Source of the DNA: Gammaproteobacteria bacterium
GTDB lineage: Bacteria; Pseudomonadota; Gammaproteobacteria; Thiohalomonadales; Thiohalomonadaceae
Reading direction: 5' to 3'
NCBI GenBank assembly: GCA_026196275.1
Contig: JAPHTQ010000036.1
Location: 1 to 42,105 of the forward strand
DNA length: 42,105 bases
The notes beneath the pieces are model-generated. The model ran no database searches, was not told the origin of the DNA, and saw only the letters and a program-made list of their open reading frames with translations. Positions 8,645 through 16,829 of the stretch are shown here, piece by piece. The position numbers and the translations under genes were made by a program. Numbering within the stretch: the stretch's first letter is position 1; every line of letters begins with the position of its first letter.

Positions 8645-9402
8645 ACCGGGCGGCCATCGATCTTGCCATCCTCGGCCCGGCCCTCCTTGCCGGGCTGCTG
8701 GTGGTGGCCACCCACGTGCCGTTGGGGCGGCGGGTGCTGGCGCGCGGGATCATCTTCCTCGACCTCGCCCTGGCGCAGATCGCCGGCCTCGGCCTGATCG
8801 CCGCCTACAGCTTCGACTGGGAACCGGGCGGCTGGCAGGTGCAGGCAGTGGCCCTCGGCTCGGCGCTGCTCGGTGCCCTGCTGCTCCACTTTACCGAGCG
8901 GCGCTGGCCCGAGATCCAGGAGGCGCTGATCGGCACCCTGTTCGTACTCGCCTCAAGCGGCGGCATCCTGCTGCTGGCCGGCAATCCCCACGGCGGGGAG
9001 CACCTGCGCGAACTGCTGGTCGGGCAGATATTGTGGGTGGGTTACCAGCAACTCCTGCCGGTGGCGCTGGTTTATGCTGTGGTGCTTGCGGCGGGCTATG
9101 CACTGCGTAGCCACACCTCGTCGCTCCCCTTCTACCTGCTGTTTGCACTCAGCATCACCGCCTCGGTACAGCTGGTGGGGGTCTACCTGGTCTTTGCCAC
9201 GCTGATCATCCCGGCGCTGGCGATCCGCCGCTATCACGGCGGTGCACTGCTGTGGGGCTATGCGATCGGTATCGCCGGTTACGCTGTGGGTCTGCTACTG
9301 GCCGCGCTGCTGGACCTGCCCGCCGGTGCGATGGTCGTCTACAGTCTGGCCGGGACTGCGCTGCTGTTTCACACCCTGCGCAGGGCGCCGCTCAGCGGAT
9401 AA
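8641..9402 (+). CDS. Metal ABC transporter permease, ZnuB/ABC-3 family
   Basis: A 253-residue polytopic inner-membrane protein with about eight hydrophobic segments. The family-typical DLALAQIAGLGLIAAY and, near the C-terminus, LVGVYLVFATLIIPAL are visible. It should form the channel for the metal delivered by the preceding binding protein, whose stop codon it overlaps. A ZnuC-type ATPase gene normally accompanies this pair. None is present here, and the next gene belongs to an RND pump, so the ATPase must come from elsewhere or the system is incomplete. Confidence 0.9.
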   Translation: MNRAAIDLAILGPALLAGLLVVATHVPLGRRVLARGIIFLDLALAQIAGLGLIAAYSFDWEPGGWQVQAVALGSALLGALLLHFTERRWPEIQEALIGTLFVLASSGGILLLAGNPHGGEHLRELLVGQILWVGYQQLLPVALVYAVVLAAGYALRSHTSSLPFYLLFALSITASVQLVGVYLVFATLIIPALAIRRYHGGALLWGYAIGIAGYAVGLLLAALLDLPAGAMVVYSLAGTALLFHTLRRAPLSG

Positions 9403-9450
9403 CGTGGAGCCCCAACAGGACTCAGTAACCTGATAATGTTTCGCCTTTAA

Positions 9451-9479
9451 TTGTGCGTTAAGCTGAGGAACAATAATAG
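9451..9479 (+). promoter_or_regulatory. Candidate promoter for the RND efflux pair
   Basis: This AT-rich 129-base gap contains TTGTGC (9451-9456), then 17 bases, then TAATAG (9474-9479). An overlapping TAGAAT at 9481-9486 is a second possible -10. It is the only AT-rich gap between the metal permease and the adaptor gene, which supports a separate transcription unit. Weak evidence. Confidence 0.3.
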
Positions 9480-9531
9480 ATAGAATAACTGAACTCAAAA
9501 TCCCTCTCCCCCTAACCTTGGCAGAACCCGA

Positions 9532-10575
9532 ATGAAAGCAGCGCTTCTCTTCACCACAGCACTTTTTCTCCTCAGCGCCTGCGGCAACAGTGAGGCGCCC
9601 ACCGACAAGAAAGAGAGCCAGCCGCGTCCACTGCAGGTTGAAACCGCCACCGTCTTGCGTCAGTCGCTGGGACAGCAGCTGACCCGCACCGGATCGCTGC
9701 GTGCCGAGCAGGAGGTCAAACTGATCACTGAGGAGGAGGGACGCATCGCACAGCTCCCTTTCCATGAGGGTGATCGGGTCGAACAGGGGAGATTGCTGGT
9801 GCAACTGGATGACACCCGTCTGCGCGCCGAGCTGAAAAAGGCCACGGCCACACGCAAACAGGCACAGCTTGACCTGCAGCGCGTGGTGAGACTGCAACAA
9901 AAAAAACTCATCGCCGAGGATGAACTGGCGCGGGCCCGCACTGCGCTCGATGTGGCCCGGGCAGAGGAGGATCTGCTTACTATCCGCCTGGCCAACACCC
10001 GCATTGAGGCACCATTTGCTGGCGTCATCAGTCGCCGCCTGGCCGAACCGGGCGATACCGTGGCCCGCTTCACCCACCTGCTCACCCTCACCGCCACCGA
10101 TACCCTGCTGGCCGAGGTGGCAGTCTCTGAACTCCACCTCCCCGGCCTCGCGGTGGGGGATACAGTCACTGTCAAACTCGATGCCCTGGGCGACCTCGGA
10201 CTCGCCGGCAACATCCTGCGCATCCACCCCACGGTGGACCCGCTGACCCGCCAGGGGATCGTCGAGATACGTCTGGACGAGCCGCCGCCAGCGGCCAAAC
10301 CCGGGCAGCTGTGCCGGGTCACCCTGGCGCTGCGCCCGCAGCCACGCCTTATCATCCCCTTCTCGGCCCTGCGCCGCGATACCCAGGGGGAGTTCGTTTT
10401 CCGTCTGGACGAGGAGCGCTACGCCCGGCGTACCGAGGTGACCAGCGGCCAGCACCTCGGTGAGCGGGTTGAGATCCTCGATGGCCTGGCAGAGGGCGAA
10501 CAGGTGGTCAGCAGCGGCTTTCTCGGCCTCTCCCACGGCATGCGCGTCACCCTGGCCGGCACCACACAGCCATGA
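9532..10575 (+). CDS. RND efflux periplasmic adaptor (membrane-fusion) lipoprotein
   Basis: A 347-residue adaptor that should link the inner-membrane pump encoded next to an outer-membrane channel. The signal peptide ends in the lipobox LLSAC, with Cys17 as the predicted lipid-anchored residue. The lipoyl-like half-motif EGRIAQLPFHEGDRVEQG, an alpha-helical hairpin of about 70 residues, and the second lipoyl half IEAPFAGVISRRLAEPGD follow in the order expected for HlyD/AcrA-type proteins. The stop overlaps the pump gene start by four bases. Substrate is unknown. Confidence 0.92.
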   Translation: MKAALLFTTALFLLSACGNSEAPTDKKESQPRPLQVETATVLRQSLGQQLTRTGSLRAEQEVKLITEEEGRIAQLPFHEGDRVEQGRLLVQLDDTRLRAELKKATATRKQAQLDLQRVVRLQQKKLIAEDELARARTALDVARAEEDLLTIRLANTRIEAPFAGVISRRLAEPGDTVARFTHLLTLTATDTLLAEVAVSELHLPGLAVGDTVTVKLDALGDLGLAGNILRIHPTVDPLTRQGIVEIRLDEPPPAAKPGQLCRVTLALRPQPRLIIPFSALRRDTQGEFVFRLDEERYARRTEVTSGQHLGERVEILDGLAEGEQVVSSGFLGLSHGMRVTLAGTTQP

Positions 10576-13500
10576 AACAGTCCATCTCCGCACTCCATGG
10601 TGGCGGCCTTGCCGCCTGGTCGATCCGCCACCCCATCGGCGTGAGCATGATCGCTGCGGCACTGGTGGTGCTGGGGCTGTTTGCCATGGGGCGACTCTCG
10701 GTCGACCTGTTGCCGCAGCTGATCTACCCGGAGGTGCGGGTACGCATCCTCGACCCGGGGGTGCCGGCCAGCGTGATGGAGGACCGGGTCACCCGCCAAC
10801 TGGAGGAGCAGCTGGCGATCACCGAGGGGGCCACGGCGATCCAGTCGAGCAGCACCGAGGGGGCCAGCAGCGTCGACCTCTCCTTCGACTACGGCACCGA
10901 TATCGATCTGGCGCTGCGTGACGCCAGCACCCGTCTCGACCGGGCCAAGCGTTTCCTCCCCGACACCATCGAGCCACCGGTGATCTACAAGCGCGATCCC
11001 TCGCAGATCCCGGTGGCCGAGTTCGTGGTCAGCTCGCAAAGTCTCGATTCGGCCGCATTGCGCGACTGGGTCGACTACGACTTCTCCAAACAATTCGTCA
11101 ACCTGCCGGGGGTCGCCGCGGTGGAGGTCGGCGGCGGTACCCTGCGCGAGATCCTGATCGAGCCGGATCAACAGCGGCTGGCCGCGCTGGGGATCAGTAT
11201 CGACACCCTGATCGACACCATTCGCCGCAACAACCAGGAGCTTCCCGCGGGACGCCTGACCATGGCCACCCAGGAGCTGGGCAGCCGCACCTCGGCGCGC
11301 TTCACCACCCCGGAGGAACTGCGCCGGCTGCCGATCTCCCTGAGCGACGGCTCCACTGTGCCGCTGGAGCAGTTGGCACGCATCCACGACGGCAACAGCG
11401 ATGAGCGGATCAAGGTGCGCCTCGACGGCACCCCGGGGGTGAAGATCTCCATCCAGAAGCAGCCCCGCGCCAACACTGTCGAGGTAGTCGATGCGGTCAA
11501 CCAGCGTCTGCGCCAGCTCAAGGAGCAGAAGCTGATCCCCTCGGACATGCAGGTGGAGCAGGTCTCGGATCAGGCGATCTATATCCGCAACGCGCTCAAC
11601 AACGCCACCCTCGCCGCCCTCAGCGGCACACTGTTGGCGATGCTGGTGGTCTACCTCTTCCTCGGCGACCTGCGCCGTACCCTGATCATCGGCAGCGCCA
11701 TCCCCTTCGCCGTAATGGTCACCTTCGCCCTGATGGCGGTGGGGGGGCTGAGCTTCAACATTATGACCCTGGGCGGGCTGGCCCTCGGTGTAGGCCTGCT
11801 GGTGGACAACACCATCGTCATGCTGGAGAACATCCAGCGCCACCAGCGCGACGGCGAGGAGGGGGAGCAGGCGGGCACCGCCGCGGCGGCAGAGATCAAC
11901 AGCGCCATCGTCGCCGCCACCAGCACCAACCTGGCGGCGGTGCTGCCGTTTCTCTTCATCAGCGGCCTGGTGGGGCTGCTCTTCCGCGAGCTGATCTTCA
12001 CCATCTCCGCCGCGATCATCGCCTCGATGCTGGTGGCGCTGACCCTGGTGCCGGCCTGGTCGGTACGGGTGCACGGCCAGGCCACCAATGCCATCAGCCG
12101 GCTGCTCAACAACCTGGTGCAGCACATGCAGGAGGGCTACAGCCGTCTGCTCGGTGGTCTGCTCAAACGCCGCTGGCTGCAGGGGCTGATAATCGCCGCC
12201 CTGCTTGGTGCACTGTGGCTGAGCAGTACCCTCTTCGTCGGTGCCAAGCAGGCCTTTCTGCCCGACATGGACACCGGCGAGATCAGCATCAGCATCAGCT
12301 CCGATCCGGGGATCGCCCTGGAGGAGATGGACGCCAACGTGAGGAAGATGGAGAAATTGCTGCAGGCACAACCCGAGGTACGCTCGGTCTTCACCCTGGT
12401 GGGCGGCTTTATCTTCGGTCGCACCGAGCGGGAGAGCAGTAACCGCACCACCATCACCGTGCAGCTGATACCGCGCGATGAGCGCGAACTGAGCAGCGAC
12501 GAGTGGATCCATGCCATGCAGCGGCAGGTAGACAAATTGGGGTTGACCGGCTTTCGTATCTTCATGCGCAGCCGCGGTATCCGTGGCATCCGCCTGAGTA
12601 GCGGCGATGATGATCTGAGCCTGCGGCTGCAGGGGCCCGACATGGAGACCCTGCGCACCACCGCCGATGAACTGGTCGCCCATCTCAAGGAGACCGAGGG
12701 CCTGCGCAACCTGCAACACTCCGCTGATGAGGTACGCCAGGAGTTGAGCATTCGCCTCAAGCGCGAGCGCCTGGCGGAGCTGGGCCTCGACGCCGAGGTG
12801 GTGGGACGTACCCTCAAACTGGCACTGGACGGCGAGGTGATCAGCGACTATCTGGAGAATGACCGTGCCTACGACATCCGCCTGCGCCTGCCGCGGCGAG
12901 AGATAAAAACCCCCTCTGCGCTGGAGCAGCTGGTGCTGCGCAACGCCGTCGACGGCCAGTCACTGCTACTCAGCGAGGTGGCGCAGCTGGAGTTGATCGC
13001 CGCCCCGGCAGAGATCCGCCGTGACCGCCAGCGGCGCATCGTCGAGATCAGCGCCTCCCTCACCGGCGCCCTCACCTACGGCGAGGTGCAGCAGGCACTG
13101 CAGGCAAGGCTGGCCGACTTCACCCTGCCACAGGGCTATACCCTCTACGATGGCGGCGAGTTCGAATCGCTGCAGGAGGGGCGCCGCCTGAGCCAACTGC
13201 TGCTGGGGCTCGCGCTGTTCCTGGTGTTCGTGGTGATGGCGGTACAGTACGAATCGCTGCGCAACCCGGTGGTGATCCTGCTGGGGGTTCCCTTCGCGGT
13301 GATCGGCGTCAGCCTCGGCCTGGTGGTCACCGGTCTGCCACTATCGATGCCGGTGTGGCTGGGGATGATCATGCTGGCGGGGATCGTGGTCAACAACGCC
13401 ATCATCCTGGTCGAATACATGGACATGGCGCGTAACCGGGGACTGGCGCTGGAGGAGGCGATCACCGAGGCGGCCCGGCTGCGTCTGCGGCCGATCATGA

Positions 13501-13688
13501 TGACCACCCTCACCACCGTGATGGGCATGCTACCGCTGGCGCTGGGGATCGGCGAGGGGGCGGAGATGCTGCAACCACTGGCGGTGGCGTTGATCGCCGG
13601 TCTCAGCATGTCGCTGCTGGTGACCCTGGTGCTGATCCCGATCCTCTACCGCTGGCTCCAACCACGCCAGCCGGCAGCTACCGCATAG
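10572..13688 (+). CDS. RND efflux inner-membrane pump
   Basis: A 1038-residue proton-driven RND transporter of normal family length, with twelve predicted transmembrane segments and two large periplasmic loops. The second half has the typical PVVILLGVPFAVIGVSLGL and NNAIILVEYMDMARNRG segments. In TM4 the sequence is VDNTIVMLENI: Asp412 is kept, but the second member of the AcrB Asp-Asp pair is Asn413. DN is common in divergent HAE/NolG-like pumps, so this marks subfamily rather than loss of function. No outer-membrane channel gene follows. The 3' end overlaps the convergent Mrp operon by 11 bases. Confidence 0.93.
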   Translation: MKQSISALHGGGLAAWSIRHPIGVSMIAAALVVLGLFAMGRLSVDLLPQLIYPEVRVRILDPGVPASVMEDRVTRQLEEQLAITEGATAIQSSSTEGASSVDLSFDYGTDIDLALRDASTRLDRAKRFLPDTIEPPVIYKRDPSQIPVAEFVVSSQSLDSAALRDWVDYDFSKQFVNLPGVAAVEVGGGTLREILIEPDQQRLAALGISIDTLIDTIRRNNQELPAGRLTMATQELGSRTSARFTTPEELRRLPISLSDGSTVPLEQLARIHDGNSDERIKVRLDGTPGVKISIQKQPRANTVEVVDAVNQRLRQLKEQKLIPSDMQVEQVSDQAIYIRNALNNATLAALSGTLLAMLVVYLFLGDLRRTLIIGSAIPFAVMVTFALMAVGGLSFNIMTLGGLALGVGLLVDNTIVMLENIQRHQRDGEEGEQAGTAAAAEINSAIVAATSTNLAAVLPFLFISGLVGLLFRELIFTISAAIIASMLVALTLVPAWSVRVHGQATNAISRLLNNLVQHMQEGYSRLLGGLLKRRWLQGLIIAALLGALWLSSTLFVGAKQAFLPDMDTGEISISISSDPGIALEEMDANVRKMEKLLQAQPEVRSVFTLVGGFIFGRTERESSNRTTITVQLIPRDERELSSDEWIHAMQRQVDKLGLTGFRIFMRSRGIRGIRLSSGDDDLSLRLQGPDMETLRTTADELVAHLKETEGLRNLQHSADEVRQELSIRLKRERLAELGLDAEVVGRTLKLALDGEVISDYLENDRAYDIRLRLPRREIKTPSALEQLVLRNAVDGQSLLLSEVAQLELIAAPAEIRRDRQRRIVEISASLTGALTYGEVQQALQARLADFTLPQGYTLYDGGEFESLQEGRRLSQLLLGLALFLVFVVMAVQYESLRNPVVILLGVPFAVIGVSLGLVVTGLPLSMPVWLGMIMLAGIVVNNAIILVEYMDMARNRGLALEEAITEAARLRLRPIMMTTLTTVMGMLPLALGIGEGAEMLQPLAVALIAGLSMSLLVTLVLIPILYRWLQPRQPAATA

Positions 13689-15327
13689 TTATCGCCAGAT
13701 AGAGCGCAACCCCTATCAGCGCCAGCGCGATCCCGGCCGCCCGCCCCCCTCCCGGCCGTGCCGGGGGCAGGCGCCAGCGCCAGCCGACAGCCGGTGACTG
13801 TGGCAGCCGGAACCGCCACCCTGAGCGCAGACGAAGGATAACCACGTTCAGGCAGGCCGCTGCCAGATCACCGTTAGGCCAGCGTGGCAAAGGGTAATGC
13901 CACAACAACCGTGCCGCCGGCAGGGCCAGCAACAGCGGCCACAGCAGACTCCACAGCGCCATCCCCGGCAGTTGCGGCAACAGCCACGGCGCCGCCAGCC
14001 ATACCCCCGGCAGGGCCGACAGGCTCAGCCCGCTCCAGCCGAACCACATCAGGCCCCGCGGCTCTCTCGCCACCCGCTCTATCCCCTTCTCCCGCAGCAG
14101 GACTCGCAAAAAGTGCCACATCAGCAGCGCCGTGCCGCTGGCGACCAGTGCCAGCGACCAGACCAGCCACTCCAACTGCCCCGGCAGGGCCGACTTGAGC
14201 GCTATCTTGGCCAATGCCCCACCGGTATAGGGTGCGCCGGCCAGGCTCAGGGCCAGCAGCACCGCTACCGCCAGGACGGGGCTTGCCACTCCCGCTCGCC
14301 GGGCCACGCCCACAGTGAGAAACAGCGCCCCCTTGGTCAGGGCGTGGTGCAGGGCATAGAGCAGCAGCACCGGCAGCAGCGGCTGCCACAGCCAGGGTTG
14401 CCAAAGCACCAGCCCGATCAGGCTGCTCAACAGCCCCATGTGGCTGACCGAGGAGTAGGCCAGCACCGCCTTGCTGTCGCGCTGGGCCAAACCGTAAACC
14501 ACGCCGAAGAAGGCCCCCGCCAGCCCCAGCCCCAGCAGCAACTGACCGGCTCCCGGCAACGCCACCTCCCCCAGCGGCAGAAAGCGCAGCCAGCCAAACA
14601 GCCCCGCCTTGAGCATCGCGCCACTGAGTACTGCACTGGCCGGTACCGGGGCGGCGGTATGCGCCAGCGGCAGCCAGAAATGCAGCGGCAGCAGGCCGGC
14701 CTTGATACCAAAGCCCGCCAGCAGCAATGCCAGAGTCATACCCTGCCAGGGGGAGTCGGCCAACCCGCTTCTCACCAGCGTCAGCTCCTGTGCCCCGTCA
14801 GCGGCCCCCACCGCCAGCAACAGTCCCGCCAGCAGCAACCCCTCGCCCAGCACCACCAGCGCCAGGTAGACCCCACCGGCCTGCCGGGCACTGTCGCTTT
14901 GCGAGTGGAAGATCAGCACCCAGGAGGAGAAGCTCATGAGGGTGAAAAAGAGATAGAAACCGGCCGTATCCGCCGCCAGCAACAGGCCGAAATTCCCGCT
15001 CATCGCCAGCAGCCAGAAGAGGCTGAACCGGGTCTGGTGCGGATCATCACGCAGCGCGCTGCGGGCAAACAACCCGGAGGTGAACCACAACAGGGCGCTC
15101 AACAGTAAAAAGAGCCGCCCCATCTCATCCAGCACGAAGCTCTGCCCCAGCAGCACCCCGGGCCACTCCAGCCGACTCTCCAGTGGCACCAGCACCACGC
15201 TCAGCAGCGCCGGCAAGGCGCTCCACGGCAGCAGTGGCAACAGCCGCGGGCGCCAGCGCTGCACACCCAACGCCAGCGCCAGTATCAGGGGCGAGAGGAT
15301 CGCCGCCGCCAATAGCAGCTGGATCAT
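13678..15327 (-). CDS. Mrp/complex-I antiporter-like subunit 3 (membrane Glu replaced by Thr)
   Basis: A 549-residue polytopic protein of the Proton_antipo_M family, last gene of the Mrp-type operon. GIKAGLLPLHFWLPLAHTAA provides the TM7-type Lys (209), and AMLKAGLF the Lys at 240. Where the two sister subunits have FFEL or GLEL, this one reads FYLFFTLMSF, so Thr129 occupies the place of the conserved proton-pathway Glu. The C-terminal region is rich in Pro, Arg and Trp. I chose the ATG at 15327, which overlaps the previous stop (ATGA); the longer frame to 15363 lies inside the upstream gene. It may be a structural or regulatory member of the complex. Confidence 0.87.
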   Translation of the reverse strand: MIQLLLAAAILSPLILALALGVQRWRPRLLPLLPWSALPALLSVVLVPLESRLEWPGVLLGQSFVLDEMGRLFLLLSALLWFTSGLFARSALRDDPHQTRFSLFWLLAMSGNFGLLLAADTAGFYLFFTLMSFSSWVLIFHSQSDSARQAGGVYLALVVLGEGLLLAGLLLAVGAADGAQELTLVRSGLADSPWQGMTLALLLAGFGIKAGLLPLHFWLPLAHTAAPVPASAVLSGAMLKAGLFGWLRFLPLGEVALPGAGQLLLGLGLAGAFFGVVYGLAQRDSKAVLAYSSVSHMGLLSSLIGLVLWQPWLWQPLLPVLLLYALHHALTKGALFLTVGVARRAGVASPVLAVAVLLALSLAGAPYTGGALAKIALKSALPGQLEWLVWSLALVASGTALLMWHFLRVLLREKGIERVAREPRGLMWFGWSGLSLSALPGVWLAAPWLLPQLPGMALWSLLWPLLLALPAARLLWHYPLPRWPNGDLAAACLNVVILRLRSGWRFRLPQSPAVGWRWRLPPARPGGGRAAGIALALIGVALYLAITMR

Positions 15328-16829
15328 CGGAAATACTCCCGTCGCACGATAAGCTCGGCCCACGCCAGTGGGCTGTCGGCGGTGGCGGCAAACAGCCCGG
15401 CGAGAAGGGCGGCCAGCGCCACGAACAGTGTCGGCAGCAACAGGGTGAGCGCCGTCTCATGGCCACCGCGCTGCAACACCGGTTGCCACTCCCCCTCCTC
15501 CTGCGGCAGCGGGGAGCGAAACCAGACGCTATAGAGCAGCGGCAGAAAATAGGCGGCATTGAGCACACTGCTCAGCGCCAGCACCGCGATCCAGCCACCG
15601 TGTCCCGCCTCCAGCGCCCCAAGCCCCAGATACCACTTGCTGACAAAACCGGCCATCGGCGGCAGACCGATCATCCCCAGCGCTGCCAGGGTGAAAGCCA
15701 GCATGGTCAGCGGCATGCGTCTGCCAACCCCCCGCATCTGACCGACACTGTGCACACCCAGAGTCTTAGCCAGGTTACCGGCACAGAAAAAGAGGGTGAT
15801 CTTCATCAGCCCCTGATGCACCAGGTGGACCAATCCGCCGATCAGTGCCAGTGGGCCGGCCATGGCAGCCCCCAAGGTGATATAGGAGACCTGGCTGACG
15901 GTGGAGAAGGCCAACCTTCGCTTGAGATTCTGCTGCTCCAGCGCGCGCAGCGAACCCCAGATAATGGTCGCCGCCGCCAGCATCGCCAGCAGCGGAGCGA
16001 TGTTCAGCGCCACCGCCCGCTCGATACCCACAACATCATAGAGAATGCGCACCACACCGAAGGCACCCGCCTTGACCACCGCCACCGCATGCAGCAACGC
16101 ACTGACCGGCGCCGGCGCCACCATCGCCCGTGGCAACCAGCCGTGCAGCGGCACCAGCGCCGCCTTGACCCCGACCCCCAGCAGCAACAAAGCGGCGATG
16201 GCTTGCCAGGTTGCGGCCGATATCTGGCCGCCGGGGTCCGTCACCCCACCCGGAACGAACAGAGTCGACCCCACCAGAGTGTGTAGCCACACCGTACCGA
16301 GCAGCAGCAGCGTCCCTCCACCCAGGGTGTAGGCCAGATAGACTACCCCGGCCCGCAGCGCCTTCTCCGTTCCGCGGTGCACCACCAGCGGCCAGGTGGT
16401 CAGCGTTAGCAGTTCGAAGAAGAGCAGGAAGGTCAGCAGGTTGCCCGCCAGGGCCACCCCGGCGGTGGCCGAGACGCAGAGGCTGAAAAAGCCGAAGAAG
16501 CGGCTGCGGTGCGGCGCCCCCTCCAGGTAGCCAATGGCATAGATGGTGGTGATCAGCCAGAGCACCGCCGAGAGAGAGAGAAAGAGCAGCGCCAGCGGAT
16601 CGGCACGCAGCAGCAGCTCCGCACCGTCAGTAAAGGGGATCCGCAGGGTGTACTCCCGTCCCTGTAAAACCCCGTTGAGCAGCAGTCCCACCAGCAACAG
16701 TTTGAGCAAAGCGGCGGTGAGGTTAACGCCGGTACGCAGACGGTGTTGCCGTTCACGCAGCAAAAAGATCACCACCCCGGCCAGCGCCGAGGTCAGCAGC
16801 ACCGCCAGCGGCAGCAGCCCGGAGTTCAC
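15324..16829 (-). CDS. Mrp/complex-I antiporter-like subunit 2 (NuoL/MrpA-N-like)
   Basis: A 501-residue polytopic inner-membrane protein of the Proton_antipo_M family. The key residues appear intact: Glu139 in LLFFELLTLT, Lys222 in GVKAALVPLHGWLP, and Lys253 in AVVKAGAFG. The LHGWLPRAMVAPAPVSALLHA stretch is closer to NuoL and the MrpA N-terminal region than to MrpD, so it may fill the role of the missing MrpA. It is sandwiched between two other antiporter-type genes with four-base overlaps on each side. The ion it moves (Na+ or H+) cannot be decided from sequence. Confidence 0.88.
   Translation of the reverse strand: MNSGLLPLAVLLTSALAGVVIFLLRERQHRLRTGVNLTAALLKLLLVGLLLNGVLQGREYTLRIPFTDGAELLLRADPLALLFLSLSAVLWLITTIYAIGYLEGAPHRSRFFGFFSLCVSATAGVALAGNLLTFLLFFELLTLTTWPLVVHRGTEKALRAGVVYLAYTLGGGTLLLLGTVWLHTLVGSTLFVPGGVTDPGGQISAATWQAIAALLLLGVGVKAALVPLHGWLPRAMVAPAPVSALLHAVAVVKAGAFGVVRILYDVVGIERAVALNIAPLLAMLAAATIIWGSLRALEQQNLKRRLAFSTVSQVSYITLGAAMAGPLALIGGLVHLVHQGLMKITLFFCAGNLAKTLGVHSVGQMRGVGRRMPLTMLAFTLAALGMIGLPPMAGFVSKWYLGLGALEAGHGGWIAVLALSSVLNAAYFLPLLYSVWFRSPLPQEEGEWQPVLQRGGHETALTLLLPTLFVALAALLAGLFAATADSPLAWAELIVRREYFR

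Noticed and set aside
9295-10662. 455-codon open frame antisense to the efflux adaptor
   Set aside because: It spans the opposite strand of the adaptor plus intergenic sequence, without a recognisable domain or start signal.
10419-12719. 766-codon open frame antisense to the RND pump
   Set aside because: It lies wholly opposite a well-recognised pump gene in high-GC DNA, has a composition dominated by His, Gln, Gly and Asp and shows no domain. It is a codon-bias shadow.
13897-15108. 403-codon open frame antisense to antiporter subunit 3
   Set aside because: Extreme Gln/Pro/Arg/His content, opposite a clear membrane-protein gene. Shadow of GC-rich coding sequence.
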